A stretch of DNA of 64,000 nucleotides from SABI01 sp963678555 (GCA_963678555.2 CAXXJA010000003.1:124001-188000); one strand, 5' to 3'. Shown: positions 17,354 through 27,597, counted from the stretch's first letter. The notes: generated by a model not told the origin, from the sequence alone. Made by a program: numbers and translations.

Positions 17354-18685
17354 CTACAGCAGTGTCCGCTTCATGTCAGACAGCAGTTCAGCAAGATAGG
17401 TCGTGAACCTCGCCCCCTGTGCTCCGTCGATCACCCGGTGATCGTACGAGACACTGAAGGGAAGGATCGTTCGGGGAACGAACTCGGTTCCGTTCCATAC
17501 CGGCTGTACACTCATCTTTGACAGCCCGAGAATCGCGGTCTCAGGCGCATTGATAATGGGGGTGAAGAAGGTTCCTCCGATTCCGCCGAGGCTCGAGATG
17601 CTAAACGAGGCACCCTTGATGTCTTCGCTCTTCAGCTTCCTGTTCCTCGCCCTCTCACTGACCTCACTGAGTTCCCGTGCTATCTCGAGGACCCCTTTGG
17701 TATCCGCATCGCGTATCACAGGGACGACAAGGCCCTCGGGGGTATCGACTGCAACCCCGATATGGTAATACTTCTTGTAGATGAGTTCACTGCTCTTCTC
17801 ATCGAGTGAGGCATTGAATGCGGGGAATGCCTTCAGTGCAGTGACTACCGCCTTGATAACAAACGGAAGAATACTGAGCGAGACTGGCTTGCCCTTTTGC
17901 TTCAACTCCTCCTTGAGTGCCTTCCTGAACATTTCCAGGTCACTCACATCAGCCTGATCGGCCTGAGTCACGTGAGGAATCCTCTGGTAGCTCTGCTGCA
18001 GGTGAGGGCCGGAGATCTTCTGGATCCGTGTCAGAGCCGCACGCTCTATCTCTCCGTACTTTGTGAAGTCTTCGAGTTCCAGAGCGGGCAGTTCACCCAC
18101 TCCCCCCTGACCCACCTGTGAGGCCGCCTGCAAGGTCTGCTTGACGTAACCGGTGAGATCCTCTCTCAGTATCCGACCGTTCTTCCCGGTCCCTTGTACC
18201 TCTTTCAGGTCAACACCGAGCTCTCTGGCCGCCTGACGGACAGAAGGTGTCGCGTGATACGCTCCAAGGGGAGCCACAGGGTTCACCGTCACATCGGGAG
18301 GTGCAGAAGGCGTCATTCTTTCAGGGACGGGGGACTCCTTTTCAGGTTCCTGGGCGCCCGGTCTTTCCTGGACTTCAGGTGCTCGTGAGTTCTCCTCGGG
18401 AGGCTCTTGTGATAGACCTTCCTCACGTTTCTCCTCTGATACTTCAACGGAGGCTTCTACATCAGCTATCAGCGTTCCTTCTGAAACCGTATCCCCCTCT
18501 TTCACATGAAGAGCGGTTATCCTTCCGGCAAGAGGACTGGGAATGTCGGTTACCGCCTTCTCGCTTTCAAGGGAGAGGATCGATTCATCTGATGCAATGG
18601 TATCCCCGACCTTCACGTAGAGTTCAATGATCGGGACCTCGGAAAACCCTCCTAGGTCAGGTATATGTATCTGTGTAACTGCCAT
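17354..18685 (-). CDS. aceF: Dihydrolipoamide acetyltransferase (E2) of pyruvate dehydrogenase
   Basis: The protein has 443 residues. One N-terminal lipoyl domain carries the lipoylated Lys43 in ESEKAV. A Pro/Glu-rich linker, an E3-binding domain (PSVRQAARELGVDLKEV, about 145-180), and a catalytic domain ending with DHRVIDG follow. It transfers the acetyl group from lipoamide to CoA. A single lipoyl domain contrasts with the three of E. coli AceF. The context with homodimeric aceE identifies it as pyruvate, not 2-oxoglutarate, specific. Confidence 0.95.
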   Translation of the reverse strand: MAVTQIHIPDLGGFSEVPIIELYVKVGDTIASDESILSLESEKAVTDIPSPLAGRITALHVKEGDTVSEGTLIADVEASVEVSEEKREEGLSQEPPEENSRAPEVQERPGAQEPEKESPVPERMTPSAPPDVTVNPVAPLGAYHATPSVRQAARELGVDLKEVQGTGKNGRILREDLTGYVKQTLQAASQVGQGGVGELPALELEDFTKYGEIERAALTRIQKISGPHLQQSYQRIPHVTQADQADVSDLEMFRKALKEELKQKGKPVSLSILPFVIKAVVTALKAFPAFNASLDEKSSELIYKKYYHIGVAVDTPEGLVVPVIRDADTKGVLEIARELSEVSERARNRKLKSEDIKGASFSISSLGGIGGTFFTPIINAPETAILGLSKMSVQPVWNGTEFVPRTILPFSVSYDHRVIDGAQGARFTTYLAELLSDMKRTLL

Positions 18686-18705
18686 GGTACTTCTCCTTCA
18701 CCCGG

Positions 18706-21369
18706 TCAGGTTGTAAGCGGACTCGGTTTCTCAGCGTCCAGATCGTACTTCTTGACGGCCTCGGCGACTGTCTTCGGTTTCACCTTGCCTTCAGCCATCA
18801 ATCCTCTGAGAGCGGCAAGAACAATATAGTAGCGGTTCACTTCGAAGAACTCTCTCAGCCGTTCACGTGTATCGCTGCGTCCGAATCCATCGGTTCCGAG
18901 AATAGTGAGGTTTCCTCCCGGGACAAACCTTCTGATCTGTTCCGGGTACGAGCGTATATAGTCGGTACTGATCACTGTCGGAGCCTCATAGCCTTCCATC
19001 GCCTGCTGCATGTAGGGAATCTTCTGCTCTTCAAGGGGATGGGTCAGGTTATAGCGCTCTGACTCAATCCCGTCCCTGTGCAGCTGGTTGATTCCGGGCA
19101 CACTCCAGATGTTCGAGGAGATACCCCAATCCTTCTCAAGAAGGTCAGATGCTTCCAGGACCTCACGGAAGATAGTTCCGCTTCCCATGAGGTTTACACG
19201 AAGGTCAGCGTCTTTGCCCTCTCTGAACAGATAAATTCCGCGTCTGATCCCTTCCTCAACGCCCTCAGGCATCTCAGGGTGAGTGTAGTTCTCGTTCATG
19301 AGGGTGATGTAGTAGAAGATGTTCTCCCCGTCTGCATACATCCGTTTCATACCGGCCTGCAGGATCACCGCAAGTTCGTAGGAATACGTGGGATCATAGG
19401 CCACACAGGTGGGGTGAGTGGAAGCAAGGAGCAGACCGTGCCCGTCTTCATGCTGCAGTCCTTCCCCGTTCAGGGTCGTCCTTCCTGCGGTCCCTCCCAT
19501 GAGGAAGCCTTTCGCCCTGCTGTCTCCTGCTGCCCATACGAAGTCATCTATCCTCTGGAAGCCGAACATCGAGTAGAAGGTATAGAAGGGGATCATCGTG
19601 AGCTGGTTGTTATAGTAGCTGGTTGCAGCCGCGATCCATGAAGAGATCGCTCCCGCTTCGGTGATCCCTTCTTCGAGAATCTGACCTTTCTCATCCTCGC
19701 GGTACCACATCAGTGAAGAGGAGTCCTGAGGTTCATACAGCTGCCCTGTCGGAGCGTATATGCCAAGCTGGCGGAACAGCCCCTCCATACCGAAGGTACG
19801 TGCCTCGTCAGGAACGATCGGCACGATTCGCTCTCCTACCCCCTTGTCCTTCACGAGTTTCGTCAGTATCCGTACAAATGCCATCGTGGTAGAAAGTTCT
19901 CTCTCTCCGCTTGAAGAAAGCATATCCTTGAAGAAATCAAGAGATGGAGTGGTCAAGGTCTCACCCGGGTCATGCCGGTAGGGAACAGGTCCACCCATCA
20001 CCTCCCGCCTTCTTTTCAGGAACTGATCCTCGGGGGATCCTTCTGCCGGACGGATAAAGGGAAGGCCTTCCAGCTCCTCATCTTTGAGGGGCACGTCATA
20101 GTGGTCCCTGAAGGTCCTGAGGGATTCCAGATCCATCGTCTTCTGGTTGTGAGTGGCCATACTCGCTTCGCCCGATTTACCCATTCCATAGCCTTTCACG
20201 GTCTTGAACAGAATGACTGTAGGCTCCCCTTCGTGTGAAGTGGCCTCAGCAAAGGCGGCATAGATCTTTCTTGGATCATGCCCTCCACGGGTAAGCTGCC
20301 ATAGTTCGTTATTACTCTTGTCGGAAACAAGGGATTCCAGATACTCATCCCCCCCGAACAGTTTCTCTCTCAGGTAGGCCGCTCCTCTGGACTGGATTGT
20401 CTGGAACTCTCCGTCAACCATGGAAGCAAGCTTACGGATAAGGAGACCTCTGGTATCGCGTTTGAGGATTTCATCCCACTCGGTCCCCCAGATCACCTTG
20501 ATAACGTGCCATCCGGCACCGCGGAACTTTCCTTCAAGCTCCTGAACGATCTTCCCGTTGCCCCGAACAGGACCATCAAGCCTCTGCAGGTTACAGTTAA
20601 CTACGAACACGAGATTATCGAGAGCTTCCCGGGATGCGAGAGAGAGGGCACCCAGGGATTCGGGTTCATCACTCTCACCGTCACCCATGAACGCCCAGAC
20701 CGTACGGTCCCCGATCTCCTTCAGTCCCCGCGCTTCAAGGTATTTCATGAACCGTGCCTGGTAGATTGCCATGATCGGTCCCAGGCCCATGGATACTGTG
20801 GGGAACTGCCAGAAGTCCTTCATCAGCCAGGGGTGCGGGTAGGACGGAAGTCCCTTCTTACCTACCTCACGGCGGAAATGATCAAGCTGGTCCTCGCTCA
20901 GCCTTCCTTCTACAAAGGCACGGGCGTACATGCCGGGAGCAGAGTGTCCCTGAAAAAACACAAGGTCCTGACCGTACGTGGAATCAGGACCTTTGAAGAA
21001 CCAGTTAAACCCTACCTCATAGATAGCGGATGCAGAGGAGAAGCTGGCGATATGACCACCCAGGCCATGGAACTTCTCATTCGCTTTTGCAACCATCGCC
21101 ATCGCGTTCCACCTGACATAGGCAGATACATTCTTGGCAACAAGAGAATCATCCTTCGGTATCTTCTCCTCCTGTCTCAACTGTGTGTTGGTATAGGGAC
21201 TGATCACACCCGGTGAGGTGGAAACCCCGTTGTTACGTGCAGTATCAGTAAGCTCACCAAGAAGGAAATCAGCCTTCTCTGCCCCTTCATGTTTTATGAC
21301 ACCCTCGATAGATTCGATCCAGTCTCGTGTCTCCTCAGGATCAGGATCGAAATATATCTGATTACCCAT
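18706..21369 (-). CDS. aceE: Pyruvate dehydrogenase E1, homodimeric type
   Basis: The protein has 887 residues, the length of gammaproteobacterial AceE, not the split alpha/beta type. The thiamine diphosphate motif GDGESDEPESLGALSLASRE is present, as are the AceE hallmarks MGLGPIMAIYQARFMKYL and MFGFQRIDD. It decarboxylates pyruvate and acetylates lipoyl-E2. AGGAGG precedes the ATG. First gene of the operon with aceF and lpdA, so pyruvate is oxidised to acetyl-CoA with NADH formation. Confidence 0.97.
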   Translation of the reverse strand: MGNQIYFDPDPEETRDWIESIEGVIKHEGAEKADFLLGELTDTARNNGVSTSPGVISPYTNTQLRQEEKIPKDDSLVAKNVSAYVRWNAMAMVAKANEKFHGLGGHIASFSSASAIYEVGFNWFFKGPDSTYGQDLVFFQGHSAPGMYARAFVEGRLSEDQLDHFRREVGKKGLPSYPHPWLMKDFWQFPTVSMGLGPIMAIYQARFMKYLEARGLKEIGDRTVWAFMGDGESDEPESLGALSLASREALDNLVFVVNCNLQRLDGPVRGNGKIVQELEGKFRGAGWHVIKVIWGTEWDEILKRDTRGLLIRKLASMVDGEFQTIQSRGAAYLREKLFGGDEYLESLVSDKSNNELWQLTRGGHDPRKIYAAFAEATSHEGEPTVILFKTVKGYGMGKSGEASMATHNQKTMDLESLRTFRDHYDVPLKDEELEGLPFIRPAEGSPEDQFLKRRREVMGGPVPYRHDPGETLTTPSLDFFKDMLSSSGERELSTTMAFVRILTKLVKDKGVGERIVPIVPDEARTFGMEGLFRQLGIYAPTGQLYEPQDSSSLMWYREDEKGQILEEGITEAGAISSWIAAATSYYNNQLTMIPFYTFYSMFGFQRIDDFVWAAGDSRAKGFLMGGTAGRTTLNGEGLQHEDGHGLLLASTHPTCVAYDPTYSYELAVILQAGMKRMYADGENIFYYITLMNENYTHPEMPEGVEEGIRRGIYLFREGKDADLRVNLMGSGTIFREVLEASDLLEKDWGISSNIWSVPGINQLHRDGIESERYNLTHPLEEQKIPYMQQAMEGYEAPTVISTDYIRSYPEQIRRFVPGGNLTILGTDGFGRSDTRERLREFFEVNRYYIVLAALRGLMAEGKVKPKTVAEAVKKYDLDAEKPSPLTT

Positions 21370-21458
21370 AGCATCCTCCTAGCGTAGTGTACAGGTAGAA
21401 GGGGGATACAAGGGTAGCTCACAAAGGAAGTCTCATATCCCCGTTCACTCGTGCACAT

Positions 21459-21489
21459 AGAATATCATAAAGTTATTCTCTACCGTCAA
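21459..21489 (-). promoter_or_regulatory. Candidate aceE promoter
   Basis: On the minus strand, TTGACG (21489-21484) and TATTCT (21464-21459) are 19 nt apart, about 90 nt before the aceE ATG. The spacing is longer than ideal. Confidence 0.35.
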
Positions 21490-21514
21490 GGTAGTATTCA
21501 CTTGAAACGCAAAG

Positions 21515-21546
21515 GGGGAAAAAAAAGGCCACCCGAAGGTGACCTT
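21515..21546 (-). terminator. Intrinsic terminator of the porin-like gene
   Basis: Read on the minus strand, AAGGTCACC, loop TTCG, GGTGGCCTT and a run of T residues form a 9-bp stem with one wobble pair. It ends transcription 20 nt after the porin-like gene and before aceE. Confidence 0.88.
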
Positions 21547-21565
21547 TTCTCATTATGATTTCTTT

Positions 21566-22783
21566 TTAGAATTCGAGGGTAGCAGCAACCAGAAGTTTAC
21601 CATTGTCTGTGAGGACATCAGCACTCTCGTAGCTGATCGCAATTGTTGCACCATCAACAAGAGTTGTTGACTCGAGGGACACATTCACTTCAAGGGTTTC
21701 AGCGCTAGCATAAGTTGCGTCAGCGGCAAGAGCCCAGTCAGCACTGAGAGCATAGGCTGCAGAAGCACCAACACTCCATGCTTCGGTATCAACAACAAAT
21801 CCACCGTTCACACCAACTGTGAGCTCATCGCTGACAGCATAAGATACTTCAGCTGAGAGGTCAGTTGAGTTAAGAAGGTCTTTACCTGTGAAGGTGATTG
21901 TAGCTGCGTCAACAGTTCCTACGACCTTAGCAGAAAGGATGTCATCCTGTGATCCATATGCGTAGTCTGTATCGCCTTCGAAACCATCATCAACTGATGC
22001 ATAGTAGACATCAACAGTAACAGGATCGACTGCTACAGCAGCAGACACTTCAAATTCTGAAGTTGCGTCAAGAAGGACATCAGCAGCAACGTCTGCAGAC
22101 ATCATGTCGTCAGCATACGATACCTTAGCTGAAACTGAACCCTTCTTGTCAGCGGGAACTGCGGCAGCAGGAATATCTTCGACCATACCAGCAACACCAA
22201 GAGCAGCGGTAAGACCATCACCAAGAGCGAAATCGGGAGTTGTAACAGCACCGAAGATTTCATAGTTGGATGCATCAAGAGCGTTGAAAGTTCTGTCTGC
22301 AGCAAAACTGAGGACATAACCAGCATAACCGACTTCAACACCCACTCCAGGACCGAAGTAGTCTACCGGACTCATGTCGAGAGCTTCTTCAGCAGCGTTC
22401 TCATCAATAGCTGATGATGCGAAGTTAGGAGCATCTCCAGCACCGAGGATGCTGACATACCAGTCGTCTGAAGCAATTTTTGCAGCAGTGATTTCAGCGT
22501 TAGCTACTGGAGCTGTCGCATCACCATTGGTTGCTGATTCAGCATAGTCAAAAACAAAAGTCAGTTCAGCACTGATCTCTGCCCAGATGTCACCTTCGCC
22601 AGCGTTGTCAACGAGTGTTTCAAACACAGTCACTTCACTTGTGATTTCAGTTGCACTTGCAAAGCCCCAAGTTCCAGCTTCCAGATCTGCGCCGAAGCTT
22701 GTTTCAATATTACCCGTGAAACCGGCAAAAACGACACTGCCCACGAGTACCATAACTAAAAGTACTGCAGAAATTTTCTTCAT
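21566..22783 (-). CDS. Abundant outer-membrane beta-barrel (porin-like) protein
   Basis: The protein has 405 residues from the ATG at 22783, which has GGAGGAAG at ideal distance. A signal peptide MKKISAVLLVMVLVGSVVFA is followed by a mature protein very rich in Ala, Asp and Val, built of alternating beta-strands and ending in LEF, the C-terminal Phe used by the BAM machinery. No named family is recognised with certainty. The consensus promoter, strong ribosome binding site, terminator and biased codon use (GCA, GCT, GTT, AAC) indicate very high expression. It resembles the single dominant surface proteins of free-living spirochaetes, but a transport function is inferred only. Confidence 0.8.
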   Translation of the reverse strand: MKKISAVLLVMVLVGSVVFAGFTGNIETSFGADLEAGTWGFASATEITSEVTVFETLVDNAGEGDIWAEISAELTFVFDYAESATNGDATAPVANAEITAAKIASDDWYVSILGAGDAPNFASSAIDENAAEEALDMSPVDYFGPGVGVEVGYAGYVLSFAADRTFNALDASNYEIFGAVTTPDFALGDGLTAALGVAGMVEDIPAAAVPADKKGSVSAKVSYADDMMSADVAADVLLDATSEFEVSAAVAVDPVTVDVYYASVDDGFEGDTDYAYGSQDDILSAKVVGTVDAATITFTGKDLLNSTDLSAEVSYAVSDELTVGVNGGFVVDTEAWSVGASAAYALSADWALAADATYASAETLEVNVSLESTTLVDGATIAISYESADVLTDNGKLLVAATLEF

Positions 22784-22853
22784 ACTTCCTCCAAAAAATA
22801 TTCGGGGCAGGCGCAAAGACCCGCTTTTTCCCTTTTTTCGTTATACAAAACGG

Positions 22854-22882
22854 ATTATAACAACCGCCTATATACCTGTCAA
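22854..22882 (-). promoter_or_regulatory. Consensus sigma70 promoter of the porin-like gene
   Basis: On the minus strand, TTGACA (22882-22877) and TATAAT (22859-22854) are both perfect and are 17 nt apart. The leader to the ATG would be about 64 nt. Confidence 0.92.
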
Positions 22883-23030
22883 GATAAATTGCAGAAACGA
22901 CCGTTAGTTACACAGATTGAACGATTTATTAACAAATTGCGTCCCTTTTGGCAGCCCACATCATTATACAATCAAAGCACTTTCAGACAATTCCTAATTC
23001 TCCGTTCCTTCTAATCTTCGTCAGTATATA

Positions 23031-23975
23031 TCATTTTTCTGAATCTATCCATGAAGAATTTTCTATAAATATACATTTTCTCACGCTTTTCGGTGATATC
23101 TCCCTGAACATCGACTCTACAGGGATGGATTCGTCCCAGAGCTCAAGAATAGTCTGCCTGGCCCCCAGACGTCCTGCGTGTTCACATACCCGGTCAAAGA
23201 GCAGGTGGAACAGACCGAGTCCCCGATACGGTGTACGTACATAGTAGGCTCGCACGACAGCCGGCAGGGAGGTTTCATGATGCCAGATGATGACAGCAGC
23301 TACTTCCTGCTCGGGGGTGAGAGCAAACAGGGCACGATCCTTTTCACCGATCACCCATGCCTTCTCGATCTCCTGCAGCAGGTAAGACCTGTAGGGAACA
23401 TTCCTGCTGCGGTAGAGGTTGACACATTCATCGCGTAACTGCTCATACGCTGCAAACTGTTCCGTGAGGTTGTCGCTGAACAGGAAGTCCTCCTCCAGCG
23501 CCTCACGCGCATCATCCTCCATCCCCTCCCCTGGGAGGCGGGAGAAGGTGAACGCGATATCATACAGTTCGTACCATTCATAGATGCGCTTCTGCATTTC
23601 GATATCTTTGAAATGGAACCAGAGCCGTTCTATCGACGGCATCTCATGCACGACATCCTTGAACTGACGGAACACACCCCTGCCTGAGTTCAGAACATCC
23701 TTCAGCTTCTCCCGGTAGACGGGATTGCGGAGTGTGGCGACGAACTTCTCCATCGTACGGTACCCGTCGGACGGGAACCACTCGGGAAGAAGAAGGAAAC
23801 GCTCGGCATTCCGGGACTCACGCTCTTCCACGAAGACCCGCTCCACAATGACCTGCTTCTCAAGATCAAGGAGATACTCATTGCCCTGATCCTCCATACA
23901 GAAGATGATCTGGAACATGAATTCATCAGTCAGGGGAGGCAGATGGTAATAGCTTTTTATCTCTTTCTCATACAT
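23031..23975 (-). CDS. UPF0158 domain fused to a GNAT acetyltransferase domain
   Basis: The protein has 314 residues from the ATG at 23975 (a GTG lies one codon upstream). Residues 1-150 match UPF0158: YLLDLEKQVIVERVF, then FLLLPEWFPSDGYRTMEKF and the hallmark GRGVFRQFKDVVHE followed by RLWFHFKDIEMQKRIYEWYE. From about residue 190 the protein looks like a GNAT acetyltransferase, with AVIIWHHE, VRAYYVRTPYRGLGLFHLLF as the acetyl-CoA loop region, and LELW. Both parts share one uninterrupted frame. Substrate is unknown. No ribosome binding site is obvious. It is divergent from eno. Confidence 0.75.
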   Translation of the reverse strand: MYEKEIKSYYHLPPLTDEFMFQIIFCMEDQGNEYLLDLEKQVIVERVFVEERESRNAERFLLLPEWFPSDGYRTMEKFVATLRNPVYREKLKDVLNSGRGVFRQFKDVVHEMPSIERLWFHFKDIEMQKRIYEWYELYDIAFTFSRLPGEGMEDDAREALEEDFLFSDNLTEQFAAYEQLRDECVNLYRSRNVPYRSYLLQEIEKAWVIGEKDRALFALTPEQEVAAVIIWHHETSLPAVVRAYYVRTPYRGLGLFHLLFDRVCEHAGRLGARQTILELWDESIPVESMFREISPKSVRKCIFIENSSWIDSEK

Positions 23976-24043
23976 CACGGAACAAGTGTACCCGTTCAGC
24001 CCTAAATTGCAAGCGTATAATAAGTAGGAAAGGAGCGGTCAGC

Positions 24044-24072
24044 TTGACAATCTGATTAAAAACAACCATATT
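24044..24072 (+). promoter_or_regulatory. eno promoter
   Basis: A perfect TTGACA at 24044-24049 and CATATT at 24067-24072 are 17 nt apart. The leader of about 28 nt contains TAGGAGAG. Confidence 0.65.
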
Positions 24073-24106
24073 TCCTTTATATAAGAATTTTTAGGAGAGT
24101 ATATTC

Positions 24107-25405
<1,299 letters not shown>

Positions 25406-25427
25406 TCTGAACAAACTCTGAATTCAG

Positions 25428-25458
25428 GTGAGCTGCCCCGGCAGCTCACTTTTTTTTA
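25428..25458 (+). terminator. Intrinsic terminator of eno
   Basis: GTGAGCTGCC (25428-25437) pairs with GGCAGCTCAC (25440-25449), followed by a T-run to 25457. Confidence 0.92.
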
Positions 25459-25476
25459 CAGGAAAGAGGCTTTCTC

Positions 25477-25746
25477 CTACTCAGGACATCTCAAAGAGTA
25501 TGACATGAAGGGATCACGACATCTCATCCTATGTAGTTTCATTAACCTGAACATCTTCTGATTCCGACACTTCTTTCGGTTCGGATGATCAATACGATTC
25601 AAGACACCTCCGTTCTGAATACGGAGGACAATCTCTTCAAAGCTCACACCAGGAGTACTTTTCAGAAGAGCATGTTTCTCTTCGTTCCAGCTGAAAACCT
25701 TTCCTCTGTCATACGGAATAATCCACCGTGTGTCTTTTGGAAACAT
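25477..25746 (-). pseudogene. Degenerate BrnT-like toxin fragment
   Basis: The 89-codon ORF begins with a GGAGG-type ribosome binding site. Its first 60 residues (VFSWNEEKHALL, GVSFEEIVLRIQNGG, IDHPN, NQKMF) resemble small BrnT-like toxins that pair with CopG- or ribbon-helix antitoxins. After NQKMF the expected strand and VPFV segment are scrambled by shifts of frame, with only DPFMSY left. No antitoxin partner is seen. It lies in the 440-bp gap between eno and recX, which otherwise holds only the eno terminator and a 7-bp inverted repeat at 25807-25827. The family call rests on motif memory only. Confidence 0.4.
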
Positions 25747-25845
25747 GCTCAGCTACCTCCGTATCATGACATTTCATAAGGAGGAACGGTCGCCAGGTTG
25801 ACTTCACTGTATTTGACATCAATACAGAACGGTTGGAGGGGGAGT

Positions 25846-26442
25846 TTAGAGAGCTTCTTCAGTTTCGCTGATGTCCCTGGAAGAGAACCCTTTCTTTCTC
25901 AATCGCATCATGAGGGATTCCCTCGAATCACTGCGGCGGGAGAGCTTTTCGATTGCCCGCCTGATATCGTCCTGATACCTATCATCTTCGAGGTACTGGC
26001 TGATCGCCTTTTCGATGTCTTCTGAAGAGACTCCTTTCTCTTTGAGCCTCATCCTCAGCAGGGAAAGACCTTCCGGGTTCCTTCTCTGTCGGGCTAGAAT
26101 GAACTGATAGGCGAAGCGAACGTCATCGAGAAGCCCCTTCTCGGTGAGTAGGTCGGTGACTTCCTGTGCAGACTCTTTGTCGAAACCCTTCTGGATCAGC
26201 TTGAGCCGAAGCTCCCTGCATCCGTGTTCGCGCCTCGCTATGAGAGCGAGCGCCTTTGCACGGCAGGTGAGAGAAGATACTTCCTTCTTCAGACGAAGAT
26301 AGGAGTCCTCACTGAGTTCCTGGTGCAGTACGAGATGGAGGGAAGAAAAGAGAGCCGAAGGAATAGAAAAAGAGGACCCATCCTCCGTGACAGCTGAGTA
26401 GCTGCCACGCTTCGGGCCCTCTTCGATTCTGGCAAACGCCAT
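25846..26442 (-). CDS. recX: Regulatory protein RecX
   Basis: The protein has 198 residues with three RecX-type three-helix repeats: REHGCRELRLKLIQKGF, DDVRFAYQFILARQRRNPEGLSLLRMRLKEKG and RRSDSRESLMMRLRKKGFSSRDI. RecX limits RecA filament growth. It follows rpsI by 12 nt, so it is co-transcribed with ribosomal protein genes instead of recA. Confidence 0.9.
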   Translation of the reverse strand: MAFARIEEGPKRGSYSAVTEDGSSFSIPSALFSSLHLVLHQELSEDSYLRLKKEVSSLTCRAKALALIARREHGCRELRLKLIQKGFDKESAQEVTDLLTEKGLLDDVRFAYQFILARQRRNPEGLSLLRMRLKEKGVSSEDIEKAISQYLEDDRYQDDIRRAIEKLSRRSDSRESLMMRLRKKGFSSRDISETEEAL

Positions 26443-26454
26443 GAGTAAGTTCTC

Positions 26455-26871
26455 TTAACGTTTTGAGAACTGGAACTTCTTACGTGCACCAGGCTGGCCG
26501 TATTTCTTTCTTTCGACCATTCTGGAGTCTCGGGTCATGAATCCGTTCTCGTGAAGGACCGGGCGGTTCGCTTCATCGAAAGCGACCAGAGCACGGGCGA
26601 CACCATGGCGGCAGGCACCTGCCTGTCCGGTGGGTCCGCCACCCTTCACGTTGATGACGAGGTCATACTTCTTCAGTGAATCGGTCACATCAAGAGGCTG
26701 TCTCACCATGTAGACGTTGAGAGGATCTGCGAAGTACTCTTCCACATCCCGTCCGTTGACAGTGATCTTGCCTTCGCCGTCTCTCAGATAGACTCTGGCA
26801 ACAGCGGTCTTACGACGACCGGTTCCGAGTCCGAGGTTTACATTCTTTTTATCAGTTTTCTTTGTAGCCAC
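26455..26871 (-). CDS. rpsI: 30S ribosomal protein S9
   Basis: The protein has 138 residues. GTGRRKTAVARVYL, the GGGPTGQAGACRHGVARAL block and the conserved C-terminal end YGQPGARKKFQFSKR are present. The C-terminal Lys-Arg contacts P-site tRNA. The start is GTG, with AGGAG 8 nt upstream. The gene lies 15 nt after rplM in the standard rplM-rpsI pair. Confidence 0.98.
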   Translation of the reverse strand: MATKKTDKKNVNLGLGTGRRKTAVARVYLRDGEGKITVNGRDVEEYFADPLNVYMVRQPLDVTDSLKKYDLVINVKGGGPTGQAGACRHGVARALVAFDEANRPVLHENGFMTRDSRMVERKKYGQPGARKKFQFSKR

Positions 26872-26886
26872 GTTATCGCTCCTGCC

Positions 26887-27315
26887 TTAGAGTTCAACCT
26901 TGATAGGCTGCTGAGCTGCGTGCGGGTGATTCTCACCTGCATACACCTTCATGTTTGTGAACAGTTTGTTCCCCAGGGGACCCTTGGGAAGCATACCCTT
27001 GACCGCACGTTCCATCGGGAAAGTGGGCTTGCGAACAACCATATCCCTGTAGGATTCGGTTGTCAGACCACCGGGATAGTTCGAGTGACGGTAATACATC
27101 TTGTCATTGAACTTGTTACCGGTCAGATTTGCTTCGGCAGCATTGATGATAATGACAAAGTCGCCCATGTCCTGGTGAGGAGCATACTCAGGCTTGTTCT
27201 TTCCACGGAGAATCCGAGCTGCAGCAACTGCGACTCGTCCCAGGTTCTTTCCTTTCGCATCGATGAGATACCATTTCTTCTCGATCGAAGCTGGTTTTAC
27301 AAAAATAGTTTTCAT
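26887..27315 (-). CDS. rplM: 50S ribosomal protein L13
   Basis: From the ATG at 27315 the protein has 142 residues, the family standard, beginning MKTIFVKPASIEKKWYLIDA. The hallmark YYRHSNYPGGL and the ending ENHPHAAQQP are present. An in-frame GTG at 27342 would add nine residues but is less likely. The predicted promoter is about 220 nt upstream, leaving a long leader that could carry autogenous control. Confidence 0.97.
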   Translation of the reverse strand: MKTIFVKPASIEKKWYLIDAKGKNLGRVAVAAARILRGKNKPEYAPHQDMGDFVIIINAAEANLTGNKFNDKMYYRHSNYPGGLTTESYRDMVVRKPTFPMERAVKGMLPKGPLGNKLFTNMKVYAGENHPHAAQQPIKVEL

Positions 27316-27507
27316 AATCAACTTAACCTTTTCTTCAGACACTTCACCTTGCCTGGAGTGTTTGTATCTTGTATCTGCATCGAGAGAAACGGGGTTCAGG
27401 ACGTATCCCTGGGAAAGGTAGGCTTGGGATGATGGTCCGGTATTACCTTCATCTCACCTGAAACACCACGCATTCACACCCGATGACAGACAGTATGTAC
27501 TCACATA

Positions 27508-27524
27508 GTACGTAAAATACGTAC
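27508..27524. repeat. Hairpin GTACGTA-AAA-TACGTAC in the rplM leader
   Basis: A perfect 7-bp inverted repeat with a 3-nt loop lies just downstream of the predicted rplM transcription start. It could be an RNA hairpin or an operator. Confidence 0.6.
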
Positions 27525-27533
27525 AGGGGTGAT

Positions 27534-27561
27534 ATTATATGCAAACCGTGAGTTTTGTCTA
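27534..27561 (-). promoter_or_regulatory. Candidate rplM-rpsI-recX promoter
   Basis: On the minus strand, TAGACA (27561-27556) and a perfect TATAAT (27539-27534) are 16 nt apart. Confidence 0.6.
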
Positions 27562-27597
27562 GTGTTTTCACCGCAAATCAGACGATCGCAGAGAGAA

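Noticed and set aside
20506..21216. Plus-strand open frame of 236 codons inside aceE
   Set aside because: Antisense shadow of a clearly conserved gene.
27316..27342. Upstream GTG start for rplM
   Set aside because: It would give nine extra residues; the ATG at 27315 gives the standard 142-residue L13.
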